Assembly: GCA_964036275.1 (NCBI GenBank)
Contig: OZ038433.1
Coordinates: forward strand, 51,725,902-51,789,901
From: Litoditis marina
Lineage: Eukaryota; Nematoda; Chromadorea; Rhabditida; Rhabditidae
Direction of reading: 5' to 3'
Length of the DNA: 64,000 nt
The notes beneath the pieces are model-generated. The model saw nothing but the letters and a program-made list of their open reading frames with translations, was not told the DNA's origin and searched no databases. This document shows, piece by piece, positions 36,151 to 49,924 of this stretch. The position numbers were made by a program, and so were the translations under genes. The first letter of the stretch is position 1. The number at the start of each line of letters is the position of its first letter.

Positions 36151-39100
36151 CTTGAAAAAAGGGTCTTATGAAAACAGAACAGAAGAAATCACTTGAATGT
36201 TTGTATCAAAACATTACTTATATAATTTCTCGATTTCATTTCTGCCAAACTTGAACATGAGATTTCACAAAACGAAACACGTCCAAAACTACATTTGAAC
36301 AATAACAAACTTGAAAAAGCCCAACTTCCTCCTTTGTTAATGTAAACTTTTAAGGTTGGCCTTCATTCAAGTCGAACACAAACTGAAAATGGTACCAACA
36401 CTCCATAACTCTAGTGTGGGCATACACATGTTGGTTAATGCTCCTCCATGTTTCACGAAGAGGCTTTGTTGCTTAGCCTAATGTCCTACCCTGATGAATA
36501 GCCTATACATTTTCGAATGAAGACATCCAACAGTCAAATGCAGTCTATAACCTATACATACAATATAATATTGAAATTCACTATTATGAGTTTGAATAAT
36601 ATACAACTCACGTGCGGGAGCGTGTAGAAGTCGATGGGTGCCTATCTCAGGAATATCGTCGTCATCGCTTGCTCCGCTATTATCAGTGAATTGTCTTGCA
36701 AATTGATTTTCCTCTTCTCCGTTTGAGCTAGAAACGTTTTATTCTCGAATGTATTACCATTTGTCTCCACGAATCACGTGATTTGCTTTCTGTATCAGCC
36801 CATACCCATACGGTGTGTTTGCAGCTCGATCTCGTTGCTATTCGGCCGAATTCCACAAAATATGAAGTGTATCAGGACATAACTACAATAAATATTTGTT
36901 CGCTTCTTTTAGTATCAATTCATGTACATTTTAGTGCTGGTACACAGTTAGTTTCAGTTCTCAATTTGCAGCGGTTCTGACTAGAAATCGCACAAGTCAA
37001 ACCAGCAAAACTCAATATTAGTAGAAAAAGAACTCACTCCTGACCAGAATCGTCTCCTCCTGACTCCTTGTTCTGCAAATTTGGGTTTAAATGAAACATT
37101 GAAGTAATAATAGTGATGGTAAATCGTTCTTCGGAGTATTGTTCAGCCTAGATGCGTTGAAGCATGTAAAACTATCACTGCTTGCTCGGTTTCTATTTTT
37201 TTAAGAAACTCAAAAGTTTCACAAATTGTTCTGATTCTATAATGACTTAGTTTATGATATCTAAACTAACCGCTATGTTGTGAGTTTCCACGGTTTCCGT
37301 CGACTCTTCGGAAGCTGCCAAACTGCCCACATCACCAGAACTGGAATCGAGTGTTATTTTTGTGCACTCCAATATTTCATGTCAGTTTTAAAGCAATAGA
37401 AAGAAGGCACGTTAATGGTGTGTTGACATAGTGAAAAGTTGATCTCGTGTGATTCTATTTAGTTGCTTTTCACAAATTCGCTCTAAATTTCGTACTTATT
37501 GAACGTAATTTCAAGTTACACTTCAAGTTTAGCTGAAATACCACCCATCCTCCGAACTAGAAGTATGTTTGAAACAAGACAAAACTTTTATCAACCCTCT
37601 GCTGTAGTTTCGAGAAGTGGTATGCTAGATTATCCCAAAGCACAGATAAGTTTTTCAGTCATTCTTGCATTTGCATTATAATCACTACTTTCCCTGTTCA
37701 GAAAGGTTATAGAACATTTGAGCGGACACTATAACTCACTCATCGATTAATCGTCCAGATCGGTTTTGGTTGACTCCTTTGCCTACTCCACCGTTCTTTC
37801 CAGATCCGCCGCCTAGAACAATGAATAAACACTAAATTAAGTTGATGATAAGATTCAGAGATCTTCATTGAACGGAACATGTGCGATATTCCACAACTAG
37901 TCTTTTTTTCGGCGCTTCTCTTAATACTATATTTATTTGCTACGTTCAGCTTTCAGAGTTGTACTATCAAGTAAGGCTTTGTTGAAATAGAGTCGAAACC
38001 CTACTCGACTCGCCAATCAGAGTTTTGAGCAAAAACTCACTGCCTCAACTTAATTTAATGTTTGTACTGCGACCTTGTTTTCAAATCGACTGGTTTCCAA
38101 TCGTTCATGCGTCAGTGCGTTTCATCAATAATATATAAGCAGACCAAAGTTTCTCAAAAATAACTAGCCTGTTCCCGTTCTACTGCTGTTTTCAGAGCTG
38201 GTTTCATCGGACAAGTCCTCTCCGGAATCGGCCGAATTTCCTCCGGTTGCCCCACTGTTGGAACCCTTTCCGTGTCCACCACCGTTTCCGGCTCCAGATT
38301 CCTTGCTGACCTGTCGGCTCTGAGAGCCACCTGCACCGTCTCCATCAACTTTGGCTCCGCCTCCTTTGCCTTTTCCTTTGCCATTTTCTTTCGATTTTTC
38401 GCCCTTTCCTTTGCCAACTTCTTTGGATTTTCTTCCTTTTCCTTTGCCGCCATTCCCACTTTTGGCTCCGCCTCCTCCCACTTTGTTCCCTTTCTCTCCG
38501 CTCTTCTTTCCGTCACCGCCGGCGGAATCTACTCCAGAACCCCCGTCACTCTCGCCGTCTCCGCTATCTTCTCCACCGTTTCCTGACTTTCCGTCGGATT
38601 TTCCGCCGGACTGATCCTTTCCACCATTTTTACCGGCTTCACCACTTTCTTTGCTTGCATCTGCTCCGCTTCCTGTGTTTTCTCCGCTCTTCTTTCCTCC
38701 GTTCTTTCCTTCTCCCGAATCTTTTCCGGAGCTGTTTGGTTTCTTTCCGGCTCCGTTTCCTGCACCGGATGAGTTGTCTCCTTCCTCAGAGCCTTTGCCG
38801 CCAGATTTCGAGGTTTCCTCTCCTTCAGATGAAGCTCCGCCCACTTCGTTAGAAGATTTTCCTTTTCCTTCAGAAGAGCCGCTCTTTTGTTTTGAAGCTT
38901 CGCCATTTTCTTTGGAAGCTCCGCTCTTTTGTCCCGAAGCGCCGCTATTTTCGCCTGATGCTCCGCCTCCTTCAGATGAGGAAGCTCCACCCTTCTCTCC
39001 CGAAGCTCCGCCTTTTTCATTCGAAGCTCCGCCCTCTTCGTTGGAAGCTCCGCCTTCTTCAGATGTGGAAGCTCCGCCTCCTTCAGATGAAGCTCCGCCT

Positions 39101-42100
39101 TTTTTGTCTGGTTTAGGTTGGCGAGATTGTGAATCACCGTCCACTTCACTGAAAAGGAGAACAAATGTTGTTATGTTGACTACCAAAGCTCTTTACAGCC
39201 ATCTTAAACCACATAAAAACAGAAATAGAGAGAGAAAGACAAAAGAGAGAGAGAGAGAGCATAGAGAGAGAGAGAAAGAGAGAAAGAGTGAGAGAGAAGG
39301 TCTTCAATGTGACTGTGGAAGTTAGACTAAAAGTGTGGTGAGAACCGTGAAAATGGTTTTTCCATTGGAAACACTCAATTCATGAATAGAGTTAAATCAT
39401 TGGATAACCATGTGGTCTCTTACCAAATTCAATTTAATAAGTACTAAACATTCAAATGATTATCGTTGTAGTTTCATACCTTACAGAAATGACAAAATGA
39501 ATGCAAGTTAAGTTTCGCACAATAGTTCATATTTGGTTCATAAAAGTCATATTTGGACGAGATTACTTCATTGGAAATCAACAGTGAAAGAAAGGACACT
39601 CACCTCTCCTTAGAATCACTGCTATGAGAGCCATTCGAGTCGCCTGTAAACGAGCAAATACTCATGCACCCAAATGTAGCTGATATTGTATATAGGAAGC
39701 TTTATGTAGTTTTACCGATATTCTTCTGGCATGATAGTACCAAATGAAAGATATTCCTCAAAAGATAACGTGGTTATTTTCGAATGAGTGTACATCTAAT
39801 CAATAGTTTCGATTGATTCTTTTGAACTTATTTTATTCATCTCTAAAATAGATCAATATTACGTGTTCATACACAACAACGCGCAGGAAATCAAAAACTA
39901 TAAATATAATAGATGCATAACTAACCATTTCCCTTTCCACCCTTATTCTTGCCGCTCTTCTTGTCTCCCAGCAGATCTGAGTCAGTTTCCTGAAACATTC
40001 GACTGATTTAAAATACCCTCGACTTCATTGTCAACGTTTCTTGACCACATTTCCGGTCAATTGAAGGGCAACTGTATGTCTCAAACATATTCGAGGAAAT
40101 ATTCTTGCAAATACAATCTAGTGACGTTTTGCAATAAAAATCCCTCGGAATATGAGATCTGAACTGGGAAAAAGTAAATTTACGTTTTTTTACCACGATA
40201 AAATGGGTGAATATCGTTAATTTAACTTTCTCCAAGCTAGCACTTCAATTTGATAGGACTCACCTCGCCTGCGCCCTCTCCATCTATGGCTGTTTTTGGC
40301 TGATCTTTTCCGCCACTCCCACTGTCTGCACCCTCTCCTTCTCCAGAACTATTTCCATCTTTTCCACCGTGTCCTGCTCCTAGAAGAACAGATAATGACT
40401 TTATTTCAGTTTTCAACTTTGTTAATGCTGAAAGAGCAATCTCTATAACCTATCTAAAAATTGAGATGGAAACGCAAAAGAATTTCATCTTTGAATGCTG
40501 TAATATTTCGATAGTAGATCGCAAAACTATCTCATTTATGGATATTTCTATCAACACAATGGTTTGAATGAGTTAAGAAACACACATAACATTCTCTAAC
40601 GTTCATCACTAATGTGGTGGAATGTTTCAAGATCTCTATATTGTTTGAGGGAGACTATCAGGGATTTCTGACCGTTATTTCCGTTGTTTCCTCCATTTCC
40701 GTGGTTGTGTACATGGCTTTCCGAGTGGGCGTTCGCCTGAAATTCAAATCGAAATTTGTGTGTCAAAATACCAGCTTTTCTCTCATCATTGTGAAAAAAC
40801 TGCATTTCAGCTGATTCTTGATTTCTTCGTATTCAGTGTGCGTCTGAGTTCCACATTCCGAGTGAATATTTCCACAGGAAATTCTTATTTTTTGACAGTG
40901 AAGTTTAATCAGCGGAATAGTTTTCATCTTTCCTATCAAAACTCAACTTTTCTTTTTCACATCGTGTAATCACAAACAAACAAACTCTGCAGCTTTCACC
41001 GTATATTAACATATCGGCTGCAACATTTGATTGCGTATACTCATAGTAAGACTCTCTCCCATTCTGTTTTCCAAATCATGTCTACATTGCTCAGAGAATA
41101 CAGAGGAATAGTGTGGTCTCAAAATTGTTTTGATAACCCAGTATCTCGAGTGAGACACATCAAACGTATGTTAGAAGATCCCGGCACCTTCATCCCATCC
41201 TGCGTCTCTCGCTCTGCCTTACTATTTCGCGCCACTCGTATGTAAGAGCAGAGAGACAGCGTTTGATTGAGGAGACGCAGGATGGGATGATGGTGCCGGG
41301 ATCTTCTAGCATACGTAGCCAACTTATGTAGAGTCTATCAAGGCAGAGGGCAATTTGCGGTTCAACAAACACTGTTTGAAGTTTTTGCTACGGTAAGTAA
41401 TTATAAGTAAAATACGGTGTATGTCGAGTTTTATCGATGTGTTAGTAGTCTAACCGCGTTGATTTTCGGCGAAAACTGGTGAAATAAATACCCGAGGTCC
41501 AAACTACAAAGAAGATTTGGCCATTGCCAAATATGTTGTTTGTCTTGCATGTGAAAAACATTTTGTGTGTTTCGATCTATTTTATGAATTGGATAATTAC
41601 TAACGGTGGCACTGGGTGCATCTCCCTTTCCGTCTGTATGGATGGTGATGTTGATGTTGCCGGGCTGCTCGCCGTTTACCTGTAAACAACGGACAACATT
41701 TACAAAACGGATGTAATATAAGAGTTTGTTTGCTATCGAACAAGTGACTTTTCCCACGGGTAGATGTCGTACTCTGGTTATTAAAAGTGCACTAAATGCT
41801 AAGGCAACACATGAACACCAAGGTCTTATCTCCTTTTTCATTTCGTGTTTTTGTGTTTCTCTAACGAGAAAGTGCCACACTTTTGAGTGTATGTGAACGA
41901 ATAAGTAATATCTGCTTCTATCATCATGGTCTAGTCATTGAGCAACTGATCTGCGTTTTCACATTTGTTATAGCATTTCGATTAACTACAATGCCAAAAT
42001 ACTCATTTAGTAAACGGTCACTTTCAGAGTACGTATGCTAGAACCTTCATCTCACCCTGCGTCTCCTCAAACACACGCTATTTTTCTGCTCTTACATCCC

Positions 42101-45100
42101 TCCGGGATGTGAGAGACGAGAAATAGTGAGGCAGAACGAGAGACGCAGGATGGGATGAAGATGCCGGGATCGTCTAGCATACATACTCAGCTCATATTGC
42201 TATTAGAGTTTTAGATGTAAAACCCACAAGAGCGTAGATCACTTTATTCTACACGTTCGATCACGTTTCACCAAAAATCTCACCGTTCCTCGGCTGAATC
42301 CACCCCGATCGCCGAAATTGTTGTTGTTGTTTCCACTAGAATCCACGTTCACAGTCACATCCTTTCCGTTTGATCCAGAATCTGTCAAATATTAATATTC
42401 TGAAATGTCTTATTGTAGAGAAGCACGATTATGTGGACCAATCCCATGACATCGGTCCTTAAAACTGCAACTGAAAAATGCATTGCGGTGTGAAGGACTG
42501 AAGCGCTGCGATTGGACCATTTAATCGTGCTTGTTTAACAGCCATTCGAAATTTGCATAATACTTGAATGTTTCACTACGTGTGTGGGATTGATCACAAA
42601 TATAAAACAACCACAAATAAAAACTATAATACTGGTAAATAAACTCTTCCAAATATTTTACAGGATGCGCAAGTAAATAACTCGAATTAGAAGCAAACAT
42701 AGAAAGTAGTACGTCTGAGTAGATTTTACATTCGAAAAGCAAGCATTAAATTTATTTGCAACCGGGAGGTACGCTCAATCTCTTCTGCGACACTTCTACG
42801 AACTATGCCACACTCGCATGTGTTACTGGATCTATAACTAAACGATCGAACCGAAGATATTGCCTCTACAAAAAAAACAATTTGAAATAACTTACCACTG
42901 CCAGTAGAGGGTTCTCTGTTCTCTTCTCGAGTTCTTTTTTGTTTCATTCCATTTCCCCAAGCGCTTTTCGCCCATGATGACCAGCTAAAATTGAAAGAAC
43001 TGACAAAAAAGGACCAAAAAAATCAATTGTTTTTTTTGTAGTTTGATCTCAATGTGCGCCGTAATTCACGAATTTCAATAGAAAACTACAAGCGCAGAGG
43101 GATGGAACCCTGGAATATGAATTTGTATGAAACGGAAGAAGTGTTACCAACTTCAAATCTCAAACAGATTTGCATGATATTAAAAATTTAAGAACTTTTA
43201 CATCATTCTAAATGTCTCTACACGATTAAGGTGCTAACCACTACTTATATGTAAACTCTGTGAAACATTCACCAGCAGTGCAGTAGTGAAACCCAGGAAT
43301 ATTCTCACCTTGAACTAGTCCACGAACTCCAGCTGATCGCTTTCCATTCGCCAGCTTCGTCCTGAAACATCGGAATGCGAATACACATCAATCAATGAAA
43401 GTATATAACTTATTTTACAATTTGCCGAGTAAATCATACCTTTTCCTGTCCAACCTTCTCGTAGGATGTGCATCTCGGTCGGCAAATGGTGACGCGGTAG
43501 CCATCCCTAGAACAAAAAGACTTCCCAGTTGTCACATTTATATTATATGATTTTAAGTGTTTCATGAAGTTCCGAATCATTCACTAACCGTTCAAAAACA
43601 ATGCACATTTATAACTAGTTAGCTGAAGGGCTTATCATGTGTACTCATGAACGAATCATTATTATCTCTTCTCAGCTAGCTAACAGACAAATGAGTTCCG
43701 AATAATGTATTTGATTTGTTTTATTCAGTTTTCGGTGTAATAAAGTTTGATGAGAGTTTCAGAGCAAACAAGATCATATATAAGAAAATCCAACAACTCT
43801 GTGAGTTTAAAAGATCATGAAAGTCAAACATGTTTCACCTTTGGATACCTGCATGAGTTCTTAAACTCTAACACGTTCCAACTCAGGATTATTCCATCAA
43901 ATGTCTTTCAAAAAGGTGAGTTCTAGCTACGCTTATACGAGTTGAAATTACTGCACCTGAATGTACGATGCATAGTACAATATAACTCGGTCAAAATTGT
44001 CTCAATGTGCACAGGGAATCGTGATGCGTTATAAACAACACAAAAAGTGAAATAGGCAGTATAGTGGTAGACCATTTCAAATGAGCTGAGAGCACAGCGC
44101 GTAAATTTTGGACAGAAAATTCATTTCACGGGAATCGAACCCGTGGCTAGTAGGATTGTAGTACCGCCACACTGTCACTGCGCTAAATGGGCCAACCTTT
44201 GCAATGCTCGGGAAGAATAGATATGTGAACAACTCTAGATATTGAACTAAATGAAAACACTCCTAGTGAGGAATTATGACGGTAGATTTAAAACGTTTCA
44301 AGATAGTTAATAAAAAATAGTAGAGTAGTTAAAACATTTGTTCGGAAATTTTCCACTTTTTGAAAATGTTTTATGAAAAAAAGCCTCCCATTTACATATT
44401 TCTTTTGTTCTTATATCTTTGCTATGGCTTGACAATAATAGTTTTGAATGATAGAGCTTATTTAAAAAGAATTAACCAACACTAAACTGAAAATAGAATG
44501 TGAAAGCACAATGCATTGGCAGAACTTCCAAAAATGGTATTGATTGATGCCATCTGCGCGCCCCTGCTAACACCCGGTCAACTTATAACACCGTCTTTTC
44601 ACCCGATTATCCGTGGTCCACGACTATAGATTATCGTGTGTCTTTGTGTTTAAACTACATCATATTTTGACCTTTACCCATGTGATTTCCCTACACAACT
44701 CACAGTCTTCTCTCGATTCCCTTTACGAGTAAAGTGGGCGGAGCTTTGTTTTTGAGAAGGAACAGTCTCAATCGATATCCCGTAACTCCATCGATTTGTT
44801 CCGGAATATCGGCTGCGCTCTGAAGTTATTGATTAGTTAGGTTGATCAGAGTTGTAAGCTAACTTAGATCTGAGAGATTTCTCTCATTTTGCATAATTTC
44901 GTCCACATAGTTTTTAAACACACAGAATTTTTTGATTTTATGAATTTTACAGCGGAACATTCATAGTTTGCAGTTCCGAAACTTGTTTTGCTAGGGCTTC
45001 AAAGTCAGAAAACGATACTTTTTGTGCTGTTCTGCTGTGTTTGTACTTTGATTCCGCTAGTAATGTGACGTAGGTTAAACTAAACATCAGCTTTTGTCAT

Positions 45101-48100
45101 TTTAAATTATAAGAAAAACTAGGAAATTGAAATTATTATACAAAACCACGTTGCTTGTACAAACAAGCTCCACTAACTGTTGATATCGGGCTACTTAATA
45201 ATTTATAAACGAAAAAGCCCAAAGGAGAGAGGAATGAAATGAGGGAAGAGAGTGAGAGATAAAACAAGTCAGAAAAAGGTCCTAAGTCCTACCTTGAGTA
45301 CTGTAAGTGGTTGATCGTCCTGTGTCTTCTGCTCTTCTTTTGGTCCCGGCACGGAGGAGCCATCGGGAAGTTCGTAGATGAAACAGTCATTTCCCGTGTG
45401 GGTGGGAATCATGTGAGGCGGTCGCGGGTTGAACAGGTTGCAGCACGTGTGCTCCACTCTGAAACATTTGGGTGAAATAGTTTCTTGGAGAGTTTTTAAG
45501 ATTACATATGTGCTACGAGATGTCCGAAAAGAGGTGAATGTTAAAAACCACACAATTTCGGCGACCTGGAATGACAATGCTCTATTTTTAGAGGCTTTAG
45601 TGCCAAAAACGGTGTAAAAACGTGAGATAAAACAAGGTCGTGGCAAGCTAACTAAAATTTATCAAAAAGTGAGGAACCAACAATTGTGTGATTTGTACGA
45701 GCTACTCAAGGACGGCATAACTGCAACAAAAAGGGAAAAATATAGAGACTGATTATTTTAAAGTGATGATGCCACAAAAAGGGAAAGATATGTTTTCACA
45801 GTAGATGTTAAGTCACAGCTTGTGTCGACAACAGTAATCTCGCTCATGGTTTTCAAATTTCGTATCTCAATCGGAAAGCTGTGACTTGTGATCTACCGTG
45901 AACTAGTTAGCAAAATATCTTTCACTTTTTGTGGCATCATCACTTTAAAATAATCACTCTCTATATTTTTCCCTTTTTGTTGCAGTGTCCCTAGAAGTTA
46001 TGCCGTCCTTGAGTAGCTCGTACAAATCACACAATTGTTGGTTCCCCACTTTTTTATGAATTTTACACTTTTTGTAGACATTCCGGAGGCATGTCTAAAT
46101 TTGCAATTGAAACCCAAAAGAACTAACTATTATACATTTGCTCTTAAAATGTTAACATGCGCAACTAAAAATTGAATGTCGACAATGTATGTTTCGAATT
46201 CATTACTTTCGTCAAATATAGACATTTTTATACTCTACGTGAAACACTTGTGAGACTAACCACATCAGTTCTAACGAACGCTTTTGGCTCATGAGATCAT
46301 GTATTATTAGTAAACTTCTTATAAAACGACACATCTCCTTATTATATCTCCACTTCTCGACTATGTTTGTTTTCACACATTCATCACATATAATTTCCTT
46401 GTTTTTGGATTGTGGTTTGTTTGCTACATAATTTGTCATTCGAAACTCTAACTCGCAGTGCCGCGCACTTTTTGTCGACTTCAATTCATTTTGATTGGCA
46501 GAATTGTGTCAAACCGGACGATTACATGTACTAGAAGTGGCTGAGAGCCAGTTTACTTGGCGGAAAAGGCGGAATAGTTGAAACATTGAGACGAAGTTGT
46601 TTCAATCAGAGAACTATGGGTTGGGGGTAACATTCACAAGTGTAGTAAGAAGACCAAAGGGGAAAGGGTACTGTAACTGTTGGTACAGTCACTTGGAAAA
46701 AACACAATTGTAACATAATGTACTGAATTCATTAATTATGTAGTCATATATTAACTAAGTTTTCGTCACTGTTGGTACTTTTTGACAACTGTCTGGATCA
46801 GTCAAATGTTTCGGCTAGACCACCCATTTAGGTTAATCAACGCGATCGTTCGAAAACTGATTCAATTAAGTTCAGTTTTTTTAATACATCTATGAGCTAA
46901 CGCTGTTTTTCTGAGTTATTCCAAAAGGCAGTATAAACACAATCCCAAACAAATGTCAAAGTAAACAATTTGTGTTTAGTATATGAACTGCTAATGGTAG
47001 AAAATTATCATTAGACATGAAGAATTTATATTTTAAAAAATTAGTTTTCAGGAGCATTTTCCCAGTTTTCTCCGTAAAATGTATTTACATTACGTTTCTA
47101 ATTTCTCGGAAAGGCATTCAAGTCAGTATTTCATTTTTCCGTTTACAACTTTTCTGAGCGAAAGATGGTGAACAATGGGCTTTGTTGCTTCATTTCGGCT
47201 ATACGCGAGGTTTATCGGTTGTCAATGGTCACGTGAAGATAGATGAATATAGGTCACACACTAAGGTTCAAACACAACTTGATTTCACAGCGATACCTTA
47301 ATCTTTGATTTTTGTTTTGTATATAGTTTCAGGTTATAGTTTTCCAGTTGGGGTTAATTATCCTATTTATTCGATTACAGTAAAAACCAACACATAACTT
47401 CAACTGTGCTGATACCAAGTTTCTTTGAAAACCATTTGAGTTGACACATTGATTATGGTGAATGCTGTTTTTGCTAAGACATAATGCAGAATTTGAACAG
47501 TGGGAGAGATCACAAGTCGAAGATCAAAAACCAAACTCACGGACTGGTGGTGGTCACTTGGTTCACGTGGGCCACAAAGTTCATTTGACCTCCGCATTGT
47601 GGTTGCAACTCGTCGTAGTCGCATCGCTAAACTCAGGAAAGTCTTTATTTTCAAAAGTATGTTCTTTAGAGGAGACCGGATAGCAACATGGTTTCTCGTA
47701 AAGTTTTGATTGGACGCGTTGCGTGTCATGCGACATTGTCATGTGAATATCACGTAAACTAATCAAACTAGTATACGAGTTGTTTGTACTCTCTGATTTC
47801 AATACAGTTAAAAGCAGCCCAGAACAAAACCTCTGCTCAAGTTTTGTTCAAGCCTTTAGGTAGTTTTTGAGTATTAAAGAATTTGACACGCACTAATGAA
47901 CGAAATAACCTAAAAAGATTAAAAACTAGGTATCGTTCAATCTAAATTAATATGAATATCAATAATAATGATAATGGGGCTAAGAACTTTTTGGAATGTT
48001 TTGAGTCGTTTTCATTCCTACCGAGCCTGGTAAATGCATGGCTTCAACTGAGTGAACAATCGATTCCTAATCTTTATTACAGTGTACGAGAACGTTCTTG

Positions 48101-49311
48101 GGGAGTATAAGTGTGTATTATAGAACGATCATTTTGAAATAGTTTACTTTACGCTCATTAGGAACAATGTGAACTATACTACCACATCTAGCGATTTGAT
48201 ATGTTCTACAATGTACAAATTGAAGATGAAAACATAGCAGAAAAAACTATGTCCAAATTTGTTCTGTGTAAACTTACCAGTTTTTCGTATCCACACAAGT
48301 CGAGATGTTGACAATGCATGCGAATGGTGTCGTTTCCGAAACTTTGTACTACTAGTACCTGAAAATAGTGTACCATTATATTTTTTGTTTGATTTTGTTT
48401 GACTTTTGTAAAGATGCAGGGAAACAGTGAATTGTGGTATTTTACTTTTGTGAAGATGTTCAACGGAAATCGGCCGGGTATAAACTGGCGAATAACTAGA
48501 CTTTACGTTTGGAAAACGGTGTGTATCCCATTACAACTTGCTGTTCTAAGTTTCAGGACGACATTTCATATGTAAAACTTTTCGAATTGTATTGAAACTA
48601 AACAGGTGGAGCGTTATATAAAAAGCAGATATAACGTGGAAATTTGTAATGACTTTCATTTTCGAAAACCCTGGGTTCTACTCGGGGAGAAACGCTTCTC
48701 TACTTGCGGCCAAGTGTTTCACAGCTTTTATATAGGTAGCGTCGATCAGCGAGTGTAATTCGCTTTTGTTTTCTTATTTTCTGATTCTATATTCATGAAC
48801 ATTCCGGTTATTCATTCCAACCTCAAACATATGCATATTTTTTCTGCTCTCATATCCCGCCAGAACACGAGTGTTGCGAAATAGTGAGACAACGCGAGAG
48901 ACGCAGGTTTGGAATAACGTACCGGATTGTTTAACCATGTTCTTGGAAGTCGAATACTAATGTTTCTGTCTTAACAAAAGGATATTTCACCAACTTTGCT
49001 GTTGATTCATAATGACAATTCACTGTATATGAACTGTATACGATGTTATAGTTAGATGAATATGCCCAGTAAATGATGAACTCAATAATCGTTTCGACCC
49101 TGATTCAAGATAGATAGATAAGCTGTGTTTTCCATACACCACTTGTAGTTTTATCGCGGTGCTTTTCGAATGAGTATCGTAAATTACGGCGTGTTTTTGT
49201 TTCAAACTACAATCAACGTTTGTTCCTCTCCTATGTTCACTGTACCTGGTCATTCAAACATTTGTAATTGATTGCGGCCACGCCGGGAATAAGTAGCCAA
49301 AACAGCCACAT
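33303..49311 (-). CDS. qua-1: Quahog/warthog-type hedgehog-related protein with Hint domain
   Basis: 25 exons join in phase (3120 nt, about 1039 residues): 49311-49246, 48358-48278, 47626-47541, 45458-45293, 44819-44704, 43506-43440, 43361-43309, 42984-42896, 42381-42284, 41679-41605, 40736-40673, 40379-40264, 39989-39926, 39643-39604, 39148-38184, 37812-37740, 37340-37271, 37072-37038, 36727-36612, 36150-36032, 35486-35314, 34939-34810, 34311-34195, 33939-33888, 33391-33303. The ATG directly follows ATGTTTCAG, fitting SL trans-splicing or a 5'UTR intron. Residues 1-16 (MWLFWLLIPGVAA) look like a signal peptide. A Cys-rich N-terminal domain follows (HTCCNLFNP, VTICRPRC), then a Cys-free WSSWTSSSWSSWAKSAWGNG stretch, a Gly/Ser/Lys/Asn linker of about 550 residues, and a Hint domain from Cys 829 (NCFAGETVV) with the TxxH motif LTPLH (896-899). 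Hint domains self-cleave the precursor. C. elegans qua-1 acts in moulting and has a similar layout; orthology is by recall and pattern. The exon 15 donor is uncertain. Confidence 0.85.
34677..34803 (+). mobile_element. 128-bp MITE family A, copy 2 (quahog intron)
   Basis: Contains CACAGTCACGTAAAGCATCT and CAATGACAAAGTGCACGATT and ends ATTCAATTTACTTAGTAT. It abuts the donor of the exon at 34810-34939, so the end of the MITE lies within 10 bp of a splice site. Confidence 0.8.
39225..39300. repeat. GA-rich microsatellite in quahog intron
   Basis: Impure AGAGAG tract, the parental counterpart of 6361-6432. Confidence 0.85.
41164..41316. mobile_element. MITE family B, copy 1 (about 153 bp)
   Basis: Left end ACGTATGTTAGAAGATCCCG and a near-perfect inverted right end, with ATCCCATCCTGCGTCTC and GAGACGCAGGATGGGAT inside. 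Other copies: 42031-42187, 58304-59516 (interrupted), with diverged remnants near 48838-48940 and 55635-55712. Confidence 0.88.
42031..42187. mobile_element. MITE family B, copy 2
   Basis: ACGTATGCTAGAACCTTCAT to GGGATCGTCTAGCATACATA. The centre is a hairpin (TTACATCCCTCCGGGATGTGA). The left arm lacks the CCCGGC segment. Confidence 0.85.
42416..42534. mobile_element. MITE family C, copy 1 (about 120 bp)
   Basis: GAAGCACGATTATGTGGACC at the left and GGACCATTTAATCGTGCTTG at the right form an inverted repeat. GGTCCTTAAAACTGCAACTG / GCGGTGTGAAGGACTGA extends it. Its partner copy is at 56793-56914. Confidence 0.85.
44122..44192 (-). repeat. tRNA-like sequence in quahog intron
   Basis: On the minus strand the T arm is perfect (ACGGG-TTCGATT-CCCGT) and a D-arm-like TAGCGCAGTGACAGTG lies upstream. 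The anticodon and acceptor stems do not fold cleanly, so a tRNA pseudogene or SINE is more likely than a working tRNA. Confidence 0.45.
45664..46055. mobile_element. Foldback element, about 390 bp
   Basis: The left arm (45664-45805) and right arm (45910-46055) are inverted copies sharing GAGGAACCAACAATTGTGTG, GAGCTACTCAAGGACGGCAT and TTTTAAAGTGATGATGCCAC. The right arm has a 16-bp insertion. The centre also contains a shorter inverted pair (TCACAGCTT / AAGCTGTGA). Confidence 0.88.
46060..47540. other. Quahog intron sequence without further features
   Basis: AT-rich intron (between exons 3 and 4). A minus-strand open frame at 46212-46484 has no recognised motif, so I do not call it. Confidence 0.5.
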
Positions 49312-49861
49312 CTGAAACATTTGAATGAGTTTATCGGAAAAGGTTGTTGCGACAGAGCGGAGGGACAATAAATATTCAATAAGTTGAAGGAGTTGTCTAA
49401 CTTGACGAATACAGTGAGTTAACTAAAGGCAAAACAAGATAAATGGTGAATAAAACTCCGTTTCAAGCGAAAGTTCCAATATACCCAAATCTGCTTGTCA
49501 TCCACATTGAAAAATGTACTTGCACGCGAAAAAGGAAAAGTGGACGAAATTCTGCTCATGAAGTTCATACTGTAGTAGATGTATCTCTCCGTAACGTCGA
49601 GAAGATTCATAAATATATGTATTATATTGCAAACAAAAATCTAGCGAATACATTGTGTAGATATACAAAACATCTACAAAGTGCAGATGTTCGTTGAAGT
49701 GTCCACTCTATATAAGCGAAATAGAGCGAAATATGACCTTTTGCGATAAAGGAACGGAGGAACGGATGTGAGCGAAAGAGGATTGGGAAAGGGAAGAAAA
49801 ACAAGAATGAATGGAGATGAAAAGAGCAAAACAAGTTGCCTAGTAGGCGAAAGAGAGGAAG

Positions 49862-49924
49862 AGAGATGAAGAGAGAGAGAGAGAGCGGGAGAGAGAGAGA
49901 GATATAGAGAGAAGAAAGAGAGAT

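Noticed and set aside
40596..40672. Extension of the quahog exon past 40673 to an in-frame stop
   Set aside because: The downstream residues (QKSLIVSLKQYRD) differ in character, and the next exon joins in phase when the donor at 40673 is used.
44122..44192. A functional tRNA gene
   Set aside because: Perfect T arm, but anticodon and acceptor stems do not pair.
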